A stretch of 64,000 nt of DNA from a virus. The stretch lies in the IMG/VR virus record IMGVR_UViG_3300035698_017726, positions 50,833 through 114,832 of that record; one strand, 5' to 3'. This document shows, piece after piece, positions 18,952 through 27,768 of the stretch (the stretch's first letter is position 1; each line of letters begins with the position of its first letter). Below the pieces are notes generated by a model. That model made no database searches. It was not told where the DNA came from and saw only the letters and a program-made list of their open reading frames with translations. Both the position numbers and the translations under genes were made by a program.

Positions 18952-19823
18952 CAGTACAGGACCACCTTGGTCAAGTCAGTCTTGAACGTGGACTTGACGC
19001 GTGCTTGGAAGTTCTTGATGTGCTCTCCCTCGTACTTACCTTCAAGCAGCTTTAGGGCCATATTCAGGTCTCCCATTAGCGCCCAGTTATCCATGAACTG
19101 GACGAGGTCACGAGTAGAGAGGGCATACTCCATCTGCTGGCCTCTAGTTTCCTTGGCTAGATTGAGAAGGCAGGCCAGCTTGTTTCGTTCTGCCGCGCTG
19201 GGCGGGCTGGAGAAGCGAGCCTGCAGAATCTCCAGTTCGTCCTTGGCGTCCATGTAGTTTACGTCGATGAACTGAAATCTGCTTCGCATGTCTTCGTTCA
19301 GGTTGTAGGTACCGCCGTAGTTCGGGTTCATGGTCCCTACCAACCAGATTTTCGCCCCCTCATTCACTCTGAACACCCTGCCGATCTTGGGGACAGAGAT
19401 CTCCTGCCTGTAGTCGGCTACAGGGTTGAGGATCTTCTGTGCCGTCGGCGGCAGTACGTTGATCTCCTCGAGCACTAGTAGACAGCCGCCCATCTCATTG
19501 GCGATCTCCACTGCCGCAGTCAGCGTTCCCAGCATAAAGAAGACGTCGTCTCCTTGCAGCGAGAAGGTACCGATGAGGTCCCTGACTGATGTCTCTTCGG
19601 TACAGTCCTGGCGGAGTAGCGGAACTCCCTTGTCCGCTGCCCACTGCTCCAGAGCCAAAGTCTTGCCCGACCCCTTAGGACCTCTAAGAATGAGGTTCGG
19701 ACCCCACGCCAGAGTCTCCAAAAGAGGAAGTAGCCCTACATCTCGATAGTCTGCGTGACTACGGGGAACCAAGTACTTGGTGTCAATCCGTCTCTGTTCA
19801 ATCGATCCTACTACTGTGCTCAT
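18951..19823 (-). CDS. MoxR/CobS-like AAA+ ATPase
   Basis: 290 residues, ATG preceded by AAAGGAGG. Walker A GPKGSGKT (about 48-55), Walker B LLVLEEIN (about 114-121), sensor-like GTMNPN (about 164) and an arginine-finger region (DMRSRFQF) are all present. Length fits the CobS/MoxR family, whose members remodel or load metals with VWA partners; the VWA gene is next and overlaps by 1 nt. Cobalamin synthesis itself is not implied, since no other cob genes are seen. Confidence 0.85.
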   Translation of the reverse strand: MSTVVGSIEQRRIDTKYLVPRSHADYRDVGLLPLLETLAWGPNLILRGPKGSGKTLALEQWAADKGVPLLRQDCTEETSVRDLIGTFSLQGDDVFFMLGTLTAAVEIANEMGGCLLVLEEINVLPPTAQKILNPVADYRQEISVPKIGRVFRVNEGAKIWLVGTMNPNYGGTYNLNEDMRSRFQFIDVNYMDAKDELEILQARFSSPPSAAERNKLACLLNLAKETRGQQMEYALSTRDLVQFMDNWALMGDLNMALKLLEGKYEGEHIKNFQARVKSTFKTDLTKVVLY

Positions 19824-19907
19824 GTAAGCCTCCTTTGAGCTGTATTCTTGTGACAGATAAACTAACCCCCTGTACTCACGATAGCACTTGCACTGTGCTC
19901 ACAAAAG
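19824..19907. promoter_or_regulatory. Divergent intergenic region
   Basis: The 84-nt gap separates the leftward MoxR operon from the rightward methylase/ParB genes and should hold promoters for both. It is AT-richer than its surroundings. I see no clear matched -35/-10 pair or operator. Confidence 0.35.
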
Positions 19908-20177
19908 ATGGTAAGACCCCTCATGAGCTCCCCAATCGATCTATCGCAGTCCGATTTCAAAGAACTTCAGATGCAGCTCGGTCAGCTACTCTGGATGTGC
20001 CTAAAGAAGAGCAAGACCGCTGCGGTCTTTGTACTGAGGGAAGATGACCACATCACCATTCTCGATCCATCCATTCTGGCTAGTGTGGGAGATGAGCAGA
20101 TGGCTATCCAGTTGCTTGAAGCTGGATGGACCGGTGACCAGATCGAAGAGTTCTTCGAAAGGAGAGACAGTGCGTGA
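19908..20177 (+). CDS. Small hypothetical protein
   Basis: 89 residues from ATG 19908 (ATG 19923 is an alternative; neither has a strong site). A helix-strand-helix pattern ends in GWTGDQIEEFFERRD. The stop overlaps the next gene's GTG start region. Function unknown. Confidence 0.55.
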   Translation: MVRPLMSSPIDLSQSDFKELQMQLGQLLWMCLKKSKTAAVFVLREDDHITILDPSILASVGDEQMAIQLLEAGWTGDQIEEFFERRDSA

Positions 20178-20544
20178 AGCTTCCGTGATCCCTTTTAGTT
20201 CCGTAGCCCCAAGACCCAGAGACCTGCCGTCGAGCGGTGACTTCCGGATGTCGTCGTCGTTCGTTGACATGGGGAAACTACAGTCTCGAGCTTGTCGGCT
20301 GAGCAAGAAGTGGACTGAGTGGAGAGGAGAAGAACTGTTTCCGCCAGGGTACCTAGAGGATGTGGGAAAGATGGTGAAGGCCTCCGTCAGAGAGGTGAGC
20401 CGCGTAGAGATTGACCCTACAGGCAAGGTTCAGTTCTCCACCTGCGATAGATGGGGCTCTTACGAGTACTCATTCCAGCTGAACCCTCTTTGGGTAAACT
20501 TGAGGGTGTTTTCGGCCAAAAGAAAGAGTCGAGGACCCAAATAG
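20170..20544 (+). CDS. Hypothetical protein upstream of the methylase
   Basis: 124 residues from GTG 20170, chosen because AGGAG sits 5 nt upstream and the start overlaps the previous stop; the longer frame from 20044 would lie inside the previous gene. Mixed charged sequence with a C-terminal beta-rich part ending in basic residues. No family recognised. Confidence 0.55.
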   Translation: MREASVIPFSSVAPRPRDLPSSGDFRMSSSFVDMGKLQSRACRLSKKWTEWRGEELFPPGYLEDVGKMVKASVREVSRVEIDPTGKVQFSTCDRWGSYEYSFQLNPLWVNLRVFSAKRKSRGPK

Positions 20545-20552
20545 GAGCCAGT

Positions 20553-21377
20553 ATGGCAAAACCGTTTGTGAAGTGGATTGGAGGTAAAGGCCGCTCACTG
20601 GGGCACCTATTGCCCCTATTCCCAAATGAAATCACGAACTACCACGAGCCTTTCGTAGGCGGTGGCGCCCTTTTTCTATCTATGGCTGATAGGATCAAGG
20701 GACAGACTTTCCTGGCTGACGCCAATGGAAAGCTCATAGTCGTCTGGGAAGAGGTATGGACGCATCCAGAGAAGGTGATAGCCTTCTTGACGATGATGGA
20801 GGCAGAAGACAGCAAAGAGTTCTTCCTGGCTATGCGCAGGAAGTACAACCTGGGGACCCACGCGTTCCCCATGTCTGGAGAGTTCGCAGCGGCCTTTATC
20901 TACCTGAATAGGGCCACATATAACGGTCTGTACCGGGAGAATCTGAGTGGCGGCTTCAACGCTCCATTCAGTGCGGCGAGAAAGATAGGCAAGGGAATCT
21001 GCCTACCTGACCGCATCTGGGGCGCTTCAGTAGCGATGACACAGTGTAACGAGCTCTACCTGATAGGCATGGATTTCCGGGAGACGCTCAAACTAGTAGT
21101 AGCTGGCGACGTGGTGTACTTGGACCCTCCCTACGACGGAACATACGCCCAGTATACGACGCCAAAGTTCACCGAGGATGACCAGCGAGACCTGGCGACG
21201 ATAGCAGAAGTTCTTGCCGACGCTAACGTCACGGTTATTGCTTCAAACGCGGATACACCTCTCATCAGGGAGCTCTATAAGGACTTCGACATTTATGAGA
21301 CTCAAAGGGTGAACTCCGTAAACTCCAACGCAGAAGATAGGGCCCCGAAGAAGGACCTTACCATCTGCTCTTTCTGA
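20553..21377 (+). CDS. dam: Dam-type DNA adenine-N6 methyltransferase
   Basis: 274 residues from ATG 20553 (AGGAG upstream). Motif order is that of class alpha m6A methylases: KWIGGKG near residue 7, FVGGGALF (SAM-binding motif I) near 32, the target-recognition region in the middle and the catalytic YLDPPYDG (DPPY) near 190. The target is probably GATC or a related site, but specificity cannot be read from sequence. Phage methylases often shield DNA from host restriction. The ParB-like gene follows 6 nt later. Confidence 0.88.
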   Translation: MAKPFVKWIGGKGRSLGHLLPLFPNEITNYHEPFVGGGALFLSMADRIKGQTFLADANGKLIVVWEEVWTHPEKVIAFLTMMEAEDSKEFFLAMRRKYNLGTHAFPMSGEFAAAFIYLNRATYNGLYRENLSGGFNAPFSAARKIGKGICLPDRIWGASVAMTQCNELYLIGMDFRETLKLVVAGDVVYLDPPYDGTYAQYTTPKFTEDDQRDLATIAEVLADANVTVIASNADTPLIRELYKDFDIYETQRVNSVNSNAEDRAPKKDLTICSF

Positions 21378-21383
21378 GGAACC

Positions 21384-22214
21384 ATGTCAGGTAACGTAGA
21401 CACCACCACTATCGAGATCCCCATCGAGGACATCCACACCAAGGTCAATGTGGATAACATCCGGACGCACTTCGACTCTCGCCGTATCGAAGAGCTCGCC
21501 GACTCCATCTACGAGAACGGACTGCTACAGCCAATCCTGGTCATGCAGTCCGAGGATGACGACGGCAGCGACATCGTTGAGCTGATTGCTGGTGAGCGCC
21601 GTCTCAGGGCCATCCAGTACATCCGCGCTACCATTGATGAGGACTTCATGGATACGGGCGTGCCCTGTGTCTCATGGGTCGGCGCAATCGAGGACGCAGA
21701 ATACGCCAACGCTATCGAGAACATCGAGCGCGAAGAGGTCGACGAAGTCGATACCTCGGCTTGGATCGTACGCCAGCTAGACAAGGGCGTCACCCAGGAC
21801 CACCTGGCCAAGAAGGTCCATAAGTCCCCGCAGTGGATTAGCTTCCGCAAGGTCTTCCACGAGCGGGCCTGTGACGAGCTGAAGGATGCTCTCCGTGAGG
21901 GCCTCATCCACTTCTCGGCTGCTTACGAGCTGGCCAAGAGGAAGGACCACGATGAGCAGAGGAAGATGATCGAGAACTTCCGCAAGCTCGGGAAGAAGAT
22001 CTCCCTGGAAGACGCACAGAACGTCAACCAGCCCGACAAGAGTTCCAAGCCCAGCAAGAAGGCTAGGCAGAAGATGGAAGCTGTCGCTCAGAAGGTCGCT
22101 GAGGACCAAGGCAGTGAAACCGCTAGGGGCGTTTCTTTCGGGCTCCGATACTGCGACGGCCTCTTGACCGAGGCGGAGATGTTGGAGATTTTGGAGATGG
22201 AGAAGCAGAAATAG
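21384..22214 (+). CDS. ParB/Spo0J-like DNA-binding protein
   Basis: 276 residues. The N-terminal ParB domain has the nucleotide-binding signature AGERRLRA (about 69) and EDAEYANAIENIER (about 108-121); a helix-turn-helix follows (VTQDHLAKKVHKSPQWIS, about 136-153). Canonical ParB binds CTP and DNA; phage versions act in partition or as nucleases/regulators. No ParA is seen here. The 3' end overlaps a convergent gene by 92 nt. Confidence 0.8.
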   Translation: MSGNVDTTTIEIPIEDIHTKVNVDNIRTHFDSRRIEELADSIYENGLLQPILVMQSEDDDGSDIVELIAGERRLRAIQYIRATIDEDFMDTGVPCVSWVGAIEDAEYANAIENIEREEVDEVDTSAWIVRQLDKGVTQDHLAKKVHKSPQWISFRKVFHERACDELKDALREGLIHFSAAYELAKRKDHDEQRKMIENFRKLGKKISLEDAQNVNQPDKSSKPSKKARQKMEAVAQKVAEDQGSETARGVSFGLRYCDGLLTEAEMLEILEMEKQK

Positions 22215-22539
22215 ACCTGCCGCCGTCTATTACCTCAAGGCTCTCTTCGTCCTTCTCTTGGGCGAGGAGGGCCTTGTACTCTTTCAGGCTCTGCCCGCGT
22301 TTCCATCCCCAGAGAATCTCTTTCTTTAGCCCAGAGCTGCTTTCTCTAATGAGGTCCAGAGACCCGTCTTCCCATTCCCCGAACACGATCCAGGATGCCC
22401 TGTCTCCAGGCACCTTGACTACTTGGCCCATCGGAAAATCGATACCTAAAGAAGAGAGTATCTTCAAGGCGGAGGTTGCCTTAGCCTTATTCAGGCCTTC
22501 TAGGTCGGCTTCGATTAGTGCTTGAAGATACGCCAGCAT
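22123..22539 (-). CDS. Hypothetical protein convergent with ParB-like gene
   Basis: 138 residues from ATG 22539. Residues 1-110 look like a folded mixed alpha/beta protein; the tail is Ser/Pro/Arg-rich and lies opposite the ParB-like 3' end. No clear ribosome binding site. Probably real over its first 110 residues, with an unusually long convergent overlap. Confidence 0.5.
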   Translation of the reverse strand: MLAYLQALIEADLEGLNKAKATSALKILSSLGIDFPMGQVVKVPGDRASWIVFGEWEDGSLDLIRESSSGLKKEILWGWKRGQSLKEYKALLAQEKDEESLEVIDGGRSISASPSPKSPTSPPRSRGRRSIGARKKRP

Positions 22540-22738
22540 TCTGGTCTATCTATAGCACTTTAGTGAGGAGGCCGGGCCACTTAGGCCGCGAAACCCAGCC
22601 TCCTCAGGCTTTCTTCCATTTAACCAGTACCGCCCCACATGGGGTCGGGGAGCCGCAGGGAGGTCGACTCCTTTGTCGCTTGTGCGACCGGCCTAAAAGG
22701 CCCCAGATAACCAATGGCTAGTCTCTGGTTCAAAACAC
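22540..22738. other. Intergenic stretch
   Basis: About 200 nt without a convincing gene. A rightward open frame of 67 codons looks non-coding. A copy of the minus-strand motif ATAAG-N5-TG lies at 22734-22745, at the end of the next leftward gene. Confidence 0.4.
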
Positions 22739-23164
22739 TTATAGCAGCTTGATGATCAAATTTGCTGCAACAGCTATCACTGTGCCACCAAGAGCTATGA
22801 AACTAGTAACCAGTGCGAGGTGCACAGTCTGCTTATTCTTCCGGTCTTCCTTGATCCGCTCGTCTCTATTCTCTTGGCACTTCTTCAGATTCTTGGACTG
22901 GTTCTCTCTATGCGTCTTAGCGTCCTCTAGATGTTGTTCCGTCATCCTCATGCGTGTAACTAGCGAGTCACCATTGGACCCCGTCAGGAGCTTATTCTGT
23001 GTTTCCACAGCAGTAGCTAGCCTACACAGTTCGCCTGTAGATACCCGTTGCTCCGTGATTACCCCCTGAATACTCTTTTCGAGGGACACGGAAGATTCCT
23101 CCTGCTTATCCATACGCCTTTTGAGCTCATGGACGTCAGACAGAGTGGCCGGATCAACGGTCAT
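22739..23164 (-). CDS. Coiled-coil protein with C-terminal membrane anchor
   Basis: 141 residues, GAGAGGA upstream of the ATG. Residues 8-110 are charged and coiled-coil-like; residues 114-139 form one hydrophobic transmembrane helix at the very C-terminus. The arrangement recalls XhlA-type holin accessory proteins, but this gene is far from the endolysin, so the lysis role is only a possibility. Confidence 0.6.
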   Translation of the reverse strand: MTVDPATLSDVHELKRRMDKQEESSVSLEKSIQGVITEQRVSTGELCRLATAVETQNKLLTGSNGDSLVTRMRMTEQHLEDAKTHRENQSKNLKKCQENRDERIKEDRKNKQTVHLALVTSFIALGGTVIAVAANLIIKLL

Positions 23165-23195
23165 TGCGCTTCCTCTCTACTGTATCAACTGCACG

Positions 23196-23235
23196 GGGTC
23201 TGAACGCAGTAGAATTTTATAACTATTACAAGAGA
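23196..23235 (-). promoter_or_regulatory. AT-rich promoter candidate
   Basis: Minus-strand sequence TTGTAATAGTTATAAAAT lies about 60 nt upstream of the 22739-23164 gene, in an AT-rich gap. TATAAA could be a -10 element. The -35 match is poor. Confidence 0.3.
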
Positions 23236-23271
23236 AGTATACTAAAGCCCCTATAACAGCGTCAACTACGT

Positions 23272-25119
23272 CTATCCGAAGATCCTGGAAACGGTCAGCC
23301 TCTGTGCGGTGAATTTCTTGGAGACGCCATTCAAAGTCTCACTTCCCATGAAGGGCTGCCAAGAAACTGCAGCAGTGACGATGGGAGTGGTATGGACTAC
23401 GACGCCATCGATAAAGCACTGACAGGTCCCGCCAGCCTGCATGTCCAGGCCGAACTGATGGCGGCCAGGTGCTACCGCGATTCCGGTGTCGAAGTTGGTA
23501 GAGACGCCTGCGATTCTTACTACGACGTACCAGTTGGGGTTAGCGCCGTAACGGGCATCTGTGGAGTAGCCAAAGAAAACCTGGTCATTGTCGGTGACGT
23601 TGTCCAGAAGAGTGGCTCCAGCGTTTAGCGTCTCCTTGAAGCCGCAGGCCAGAACCATAAGCGCTGCGTCGACTACCTTCAGGTTCGCCTTCATCATGAG
23701 GCGAGTAGCCCCTGTGGTCAGCCAGGTTGTGCTCTCTAGAGGAGACTGATCGGCTACAGCCGCTGCACCCTTGACGAGCATCTGGTCATTGGCCACGTCG
23801 CCAGTAGCTACAGCGATTCCTCCTCCTGCGTCGAAGGTAGCCAGAGCACTGGTGGAGTTCGTGCCTATGACTTCAACACGCTTGGAGGCGTTGTCGTTGG
23901 CGATATCTGCCGCGACACCTGGACGCTGACTGAAGTCCTCGGTAACTACCCAGCGGGGTCCATGGTCGATACCGTCGGTACGGATGGGGCCCATGGTGTC
24001 GAGGAAGATAGAGGGGTTGGTAGTCTTGTTACCGATGACCTCTACTTCGGCTCCATTGACCGTGGAGACGCTGAAGTAGCTATTGGCGCCCTGCGCTAGG
24101 ACGTAAGCTGCCGCATTATTGTCCATGATGGACAGCGCCACGGGGCCCAGAGACGTCAGGTTGTACCCGAAGGTACCCGCGTCCAGGTCGAATCCACCGA
24201 GGGCTCCAACATCCACACTGAACGAGTCGATGAGGCCGTCGCTGAGAATAACCGTGGCGCGACTAGCGGTGATGGCGTAGGCCGAGCCCGCTACGTTGAA
24301 CTTATATGGGCCGACGGTCTGGTTGTAGGAGCCACCCGCACCGATGGTGAAGGCACCACCGGTGACGTCCAACCCGCCAGTGACGTCGAGATTACCGGCC
24401 ATGATCTTTTGGCCGGTACCCAGCCAGTTCATAGCAGGATTGGTGACCGCGTTACCCCAGCTCTGTACTTCTACACCAGTGGTGGTGTCCAGCAGGTAGT
24501 AGTTATCCGCAGCTACGGACTGTCTGTACGCGGTAGCCGAGTTGGCCATCATGGCCCAGGTGATGTCGCCTGTGATGCAAGAAAGGTTCAGACCCGCAGA
24601 ACCCGCGATGAGGTTCAGCTGAGTGGTTCCTGCGCCAGTACCGATGTCGATTACCCTGTCTCCGCCGGTACCGATGTTGATGTTGAAGTTGTCGGCGTCG
24701 TTACCCATGCTGATGGCGCCACCAGAGGAGTTGAGCTCCAGGGTGGTGTCGGCATCGAGCTCAATCGCGGCCAAGGAGTCCAGGAAGAGGCCTCTGTTAC
24801 CTCCTCGCAGGAAGGTTCTCAGCGTGAGAAGTCCCGTGTTGAAGCCGAGCTCCAGATCTTCGAGAGTATCGGTCGTAGTGAAGGCTGCATACTCATTGGT
24901 GCCCTCACGGATACGCCACGCATTGACCGTGTTGTCTACCAGGAGCTTGTCGGTGACCGGAGTGCCACTGGTGACAATGGCCTGGACCGTACCGTCATCC
25001 AGGATGGTGTACAGGACGTCATCGGTGCCGAACCAGACTGCTTGCTCTCCCGCTGAGGGAGTAGCTGGGGTGGCGCCTTGGCGACCAGTAAATACGTCAG
25101 ACTTGATGTTTCCGCTCAT
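23272..25119 (-). CDS. Tail fibre or adhesin protein with lectin-like C-terminus
   Basis: 615 residues, GGAGCCC before the ATG. The body is a long repetitive beta-rich region with Asn/Gly/Asp turns typical of beta-helical fibres (TLELNSSGGAISMGNDADNF type repeats). The last ~130 residues (from about 480) resemble a concanavalin/LamG-like jelly roll. The N-terminal ~40 residues (FTGRQGATPATPSAGEQAVWFG) would attach it to the virion. First of a five- or six-gene leftward fibre module. Confidence 0.65.
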   Translation of the reverse strand: MSGNIKSDVFTGRQGATPATPSAGEQAVWFGTDDVLYTILDDGTVQAIVTSGTPVTDKLLVDNTVNAWRIREGTNEYAAFTTTDTLEDLELGFNTGLLTLRTFLRGGNRGLFLDSLAAIELDADTTLELNSSGGAISMGNDADNFNINIGTGGDRVIDIGTGAGTTQLNLIAGSAGLNLSCITGDITWAMMANSATAYRQSVAADNYYLLDTTTGVEVQSWGNAVTNPAMNWLGTGQKIMAGNLDVTGGLDVTGGAFTIGAGGSYNQTVGPYKFNVAGSAYAITASRATVILSDGLIDSFSVDVGALGGFDLDAGTFGYNLTSLGPVALSIMDNNAAAYVLAQGANSYFSVSTVNGAEVEVIGNKTTNPSIFLDTMGPIRTDGIDHGPRWVVTEDFSQRPGVAADIANDNASKRVEVIGTNSTSALATFDAGGGIAVATGDVANDQMLVKGAAAVADQSPLESTTWLTTGATRLMMKANLKVVDAALMVLACGFKETLNAGATLLDNVTDNDQVFFGYSTDARYGANPNWYVVVRIAGVSTNFDTGIAVAPGRHQFGLDMQAGGTCQCFIDGVVVHTTPIVTAAVSWQPFMGSETLNGVSKKFTAQRLTVSRIFG

Positions 25120-25169
25120 TTTGGGCTCCTGAGAGTGTCCTTAGGCTACCTCATCCGAGGTATCGCGGG

Positions 25170-25511
25170 CTAAGAGATTTCGTAGACGATGTCGATGACT
25201 ATGCGGCCGTCGACGTTGGCAAGGTTGGAGTTGCACCTAGCCGTAATAGGCTCGTTCCCTGGGATGGCGCTGCTCACGTCTATTTCGGTGAATCCGTTTG
25301 TCGCCTTGAACACACTTACTTTGGCGATTTGGGCGTCACCTTGCTCTAAATACAGCTTCTTGCTGGTGCTCTTGGAGCCCTCATTAGGCAACCAAAGCAT
25401 AGTACATTTAGTGGCACAGATAAGATTATCGTCAGAGGCGGCAACTATTGAGACCTCGTGCATCTTCGATAGCTGGTCGGTCTGTATTTCGATGATGAGT
25501 TGCCCCTGCAT
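25170..25511 (-). CDS. Small beta-rich fibre-module protein
   Basis: 113 residues from ATG 25511, overlapping the upstream stop by 1 nt (TGATG). Beta-rich, no motif. Could be a fibre chaperone or a small virion protein. Its place between fibre genes is the only clue. Confidence 0.55.
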   Translation of the reverse strand: MQGQLIIEIQTDQLSKMHEVSIVAASDDNLICATKCTMLWLPNEGSKSTSKKLYLEQGDAQIAKVSVFKATNGFTEIDVSSAIPGNEPITARCNSNLANVDGRIVIDIVYEIS

Positions 25512-26374
25512 CAAGATACCTTCATACGTACGGTGATTTCGTAGGTGTAGGCGCTCGCGTCATTTGTGACTCTACCTACCCAAAGCCCAAAGTCCTTTTG
25601 GGTGGAGAACCCGAGCCCACCGTGTCCGTAGGCAGTGGATCCTTGCCACACTCCCGCGTCGTTGAGCGATTGGATAAATGAGCCAGGAGAACGGCTGTTC
25701 TGTTCGAGGGCCCAGTTACTGCGGCACCGTCGCACAACCGCGTTGGTAGGCCCAACGGCAGCGACAGTAGCGTCCTTAACACGTAAAGCTGTCTGTGTTG
25801 CTGCTGTGTCCTGCTGCATCCCATGGCCGGTGCGGGCAAAAGCTAAACTTGTCACATCGTTAGTCGCTTGGACTAAGTTTATCGCTGTGTGATCGTCACC
25901 AGAGATAGTCGAGACGTATACCTCAGTCTCCAGACTCAGGCCGGCAGGAAGGTCGAGCTTTCTGTGGAGAACATCCATAAGCTCGGGGTTGGTAACGGCT
26001 ACGGTATCGAGGGTAATGGTCTTGCCGCTTCGAGCGGTGATGACCCCACCAGCCTGAACCCGTAGAGTCCAGCCCGCATCGTCCCAGTCAGGGAGGTCCA
26101 TCCAGCCGGTCGCGTCGCCGAGCTGGATTTCGTGGGTGTGGACAGACTTACCTGCGCCGTCCAGCCCCTTGACCTTCCATACTCCGGAGTGGAAAGTGGG
26201 GGTGAATGTCCGCACAGTGGAGCTGACGACGGCGAGCATCCCCGACTGGTCTTGGCCCTTCGGGTCCTCAAGGACCCAGGTTGTGGGCACTACAACGGTG
26301 GCCGTGGATGTGACTAGTCCTGGCCAGGTCAATACCGTCTTCTTCGCGAGTACAGCTGGCTGGATGAAGCCCAT
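25511..26374 (-). CDS. Fibre-module structural protein
   Basis: 287 residues, joined by overlaps to genes on both sides. N-terminal half is Ig-like beta-rich with many Thr/Val residues; the C-terminal half ends in a strand pattern (YTYEITVRMKVS). Likely a tail-surface protein; family not recognised. Confidence 0.6.
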   Translation of the reverse strand: MGFIQPAVLAKKTVLTWPGLVTSTATVVVPTTWVLEDPKGQDQSGMLAVVSSTVRTFTPTFHSGVWKVKGLDGAGKSVHTHEIQLGDATGWMDLPDWDDAGWTLRVQAGGVITARSGKTITLDTVAVTNPELMDVLHRKLDLPAGLSLETEVYVSTISGDDHTAINLVQATNDVTSLAFARTGHGMQQDTAATQTALRVKDATVAAVGPTNAVVRRCRSNWALEQNSRSPGSFIQSLNDAGVWQGSTAYGHGGLGFSTQKDFGLWVGRVTNDASAYTYEITVRMKVS

Positions 26375-27768
26375 TAGATTCTCTCCCAGCCTGTGGGAGG
26401 AACTGCCTCATTCTGTACAAAGCCGACAGTATCTCCGGCAGAGGAAAAGACGTGGCTGGCGACGAGACCATTATCTAGAGTGTCTGCGCCTGCGGGAGTA
26501 ACATCTACTAGGTTGGCGATGTTCCGAGCCTTCACCCAGATGACTCCTCCAGAGAAGGAAGCTGCGTCTGGGAGAGTAAAGGGAACAACAGCTCCAGTGC
26601 CGTCTCCAATAAAGAACAGAGAGGTTTCTAGACCCGTGATGGGGTACGCAGCAACCTTGACGCTGGGAGCTCCAAACTCTAGCGCTCTGTATGGGTGAGC
26701 TGCGAAGTCGTCTCTATTGGCCGTCGAATTGTGTACTGTTGGGGATGCCGATGCCCCCGCCTTCTGGGTATAGCGATAATCCAGGACCCCTTTGAGTACA
26801 GCTTCGGGGGCGTTAGTGAACGCCGTTTTAGTCTGGAAGGTCAGTCGGTACAGAACTACTATTTCGGCTACCGGGATTCCGGTTAGATCCAGCGTAGAGT
26901 ACTCTTCCGCTTCTGCTGCAGAGAGAGATGGGTACTCTCCCTGTCCCAGAATGACCATGACGGGTGCGAGTCCATTGTTCGTGGCGAGGACAAAAGCGTT
27001 GAAGTAATAGTTGTTCGTTACTTCGGTGAGCACCCAGTTCGGGCCAGTGAATTGGTTGTACGATGGCCGATTGGGGTTGTCGTCGTAGAAGGGGTAGGTA
27101 GTAGCTGCTCGCCCTCGCCATATCCCCGTAGTTCCCAGTTGATAGAAGATCGGAAGCTCTGCGGGCACAGCAAGAATTTGTTCGAAGATATTGGCTGGAG
27201 CAGCAGAGTGCGTGATCTCAATCTCGATGTCCGCATCGTGGAAGTCTCCATTAGAGATTGAACATTGAGCGTGAGAGTTAGCGCTTCCGTCACCGATAAG
27301 GGTGTAGTCCCCAAGGGATAGGCCACTGTCGTACGCTGCGCCTCGGGTGTGGTGCAGGTAGTGGTGGATGTTTGGGTCAATCAGTCCGTGGCGTTCTTCT
27401 GCGATATAGAACGCAGTCTTGTTCACCGCATCCCAGTAGATGATGGATACACCCGCCTCTGTGAAGAAGTTGAACGTCGTCTGTGTCGCGGTAAGTACTC
27501 CAGCGTTGTTGTAGTAGAACCACCAAATGCCTTCGGTGTCGGTGATGACTACTGTTTCTGGAGCGGCAACGTTGTACTTGGCTCCCTCCAGATAGATGTC
27601 GAAGCTCACGGCTGGAGCTAGAGGACCGATGGTAAGGGTACGTGAAAGGTCATCCCAGGAAACGATGCTGTCTGCACGGTTTACGAATCCGTGAGGAAGG
27701 CCCAGATCAACGAACCCAGTACTAGAGGAAGCGGGTACGGGCCCGCCTCTCATTACGCGGATGGCCAT
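26374..27768 (-). CDS. Fibre-module structural protein
   Basis: 464 residues, coupled to both neighbours (16-nt overlap upstream, 1-nt overlap downstream). Beta-rich with many Tyr/Trp/Asn residues. HGLIDPNIHHYLHHTRGAAY (about 125-145) is a histidine-rich stretch that could bind metal in a trimeric fibre. The C-terminus resembles a small receptor-binding fold. Role inferred from context. Confidence 0.6.
   Translation of the reverse strand: MAIRVMRGGPVPASSSTGFVDLGLPHGFVNRADSIVSWDDLSRTLTIGPLAPAVSFDIYLEGAKYNVAAPETVVITDTEGIWWFYYNNAGVLTATQTTFNFFTEAGVSIIYWDAVNKTAFYIAEERHGLIDPNIHHYLHHTRGAAYDSGLSLGDYTLIGDGSANSHAQCSISNGDFHDADIEIEITHSAAPANIFEQILAVPAELPIFYQLGTTGIWRGRAATTYPFYDDNPNRPSYNQFTGPNWVLTEVTNNYYFNAFVLATNNGLAPVMVILGQGEYPSLSAAEAEEYSTLDLTGIPVAEIVVLYRLTFQTKTAFTNAPEAVLKGVLDYRYTQKAGASASPTVHNSTANRDDFAAHPYRALEFGAPSVKVAAYPITGLETSLFFIGDGTGAVVPFTLPDAASFSGGVIWVKARNIANLVDVTPAGADTLDNGLVASHVFSSAGDTVGFVQNEAVPPTGWERI

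Noticed and set aside
16960-19823. Cobalamin biosynthesis function for the CobS/CobT-like pair
   Set aside because: No other cobalt chelatase or corrin genes are present; the pair is better described as a MoxR-VWA system.
24409-25056. 215-codon rightward open frame within the fibre gene
   Set aside because: Antisense to a well-supported fibre protein, with no ribosome binding site and shadow-type composition.
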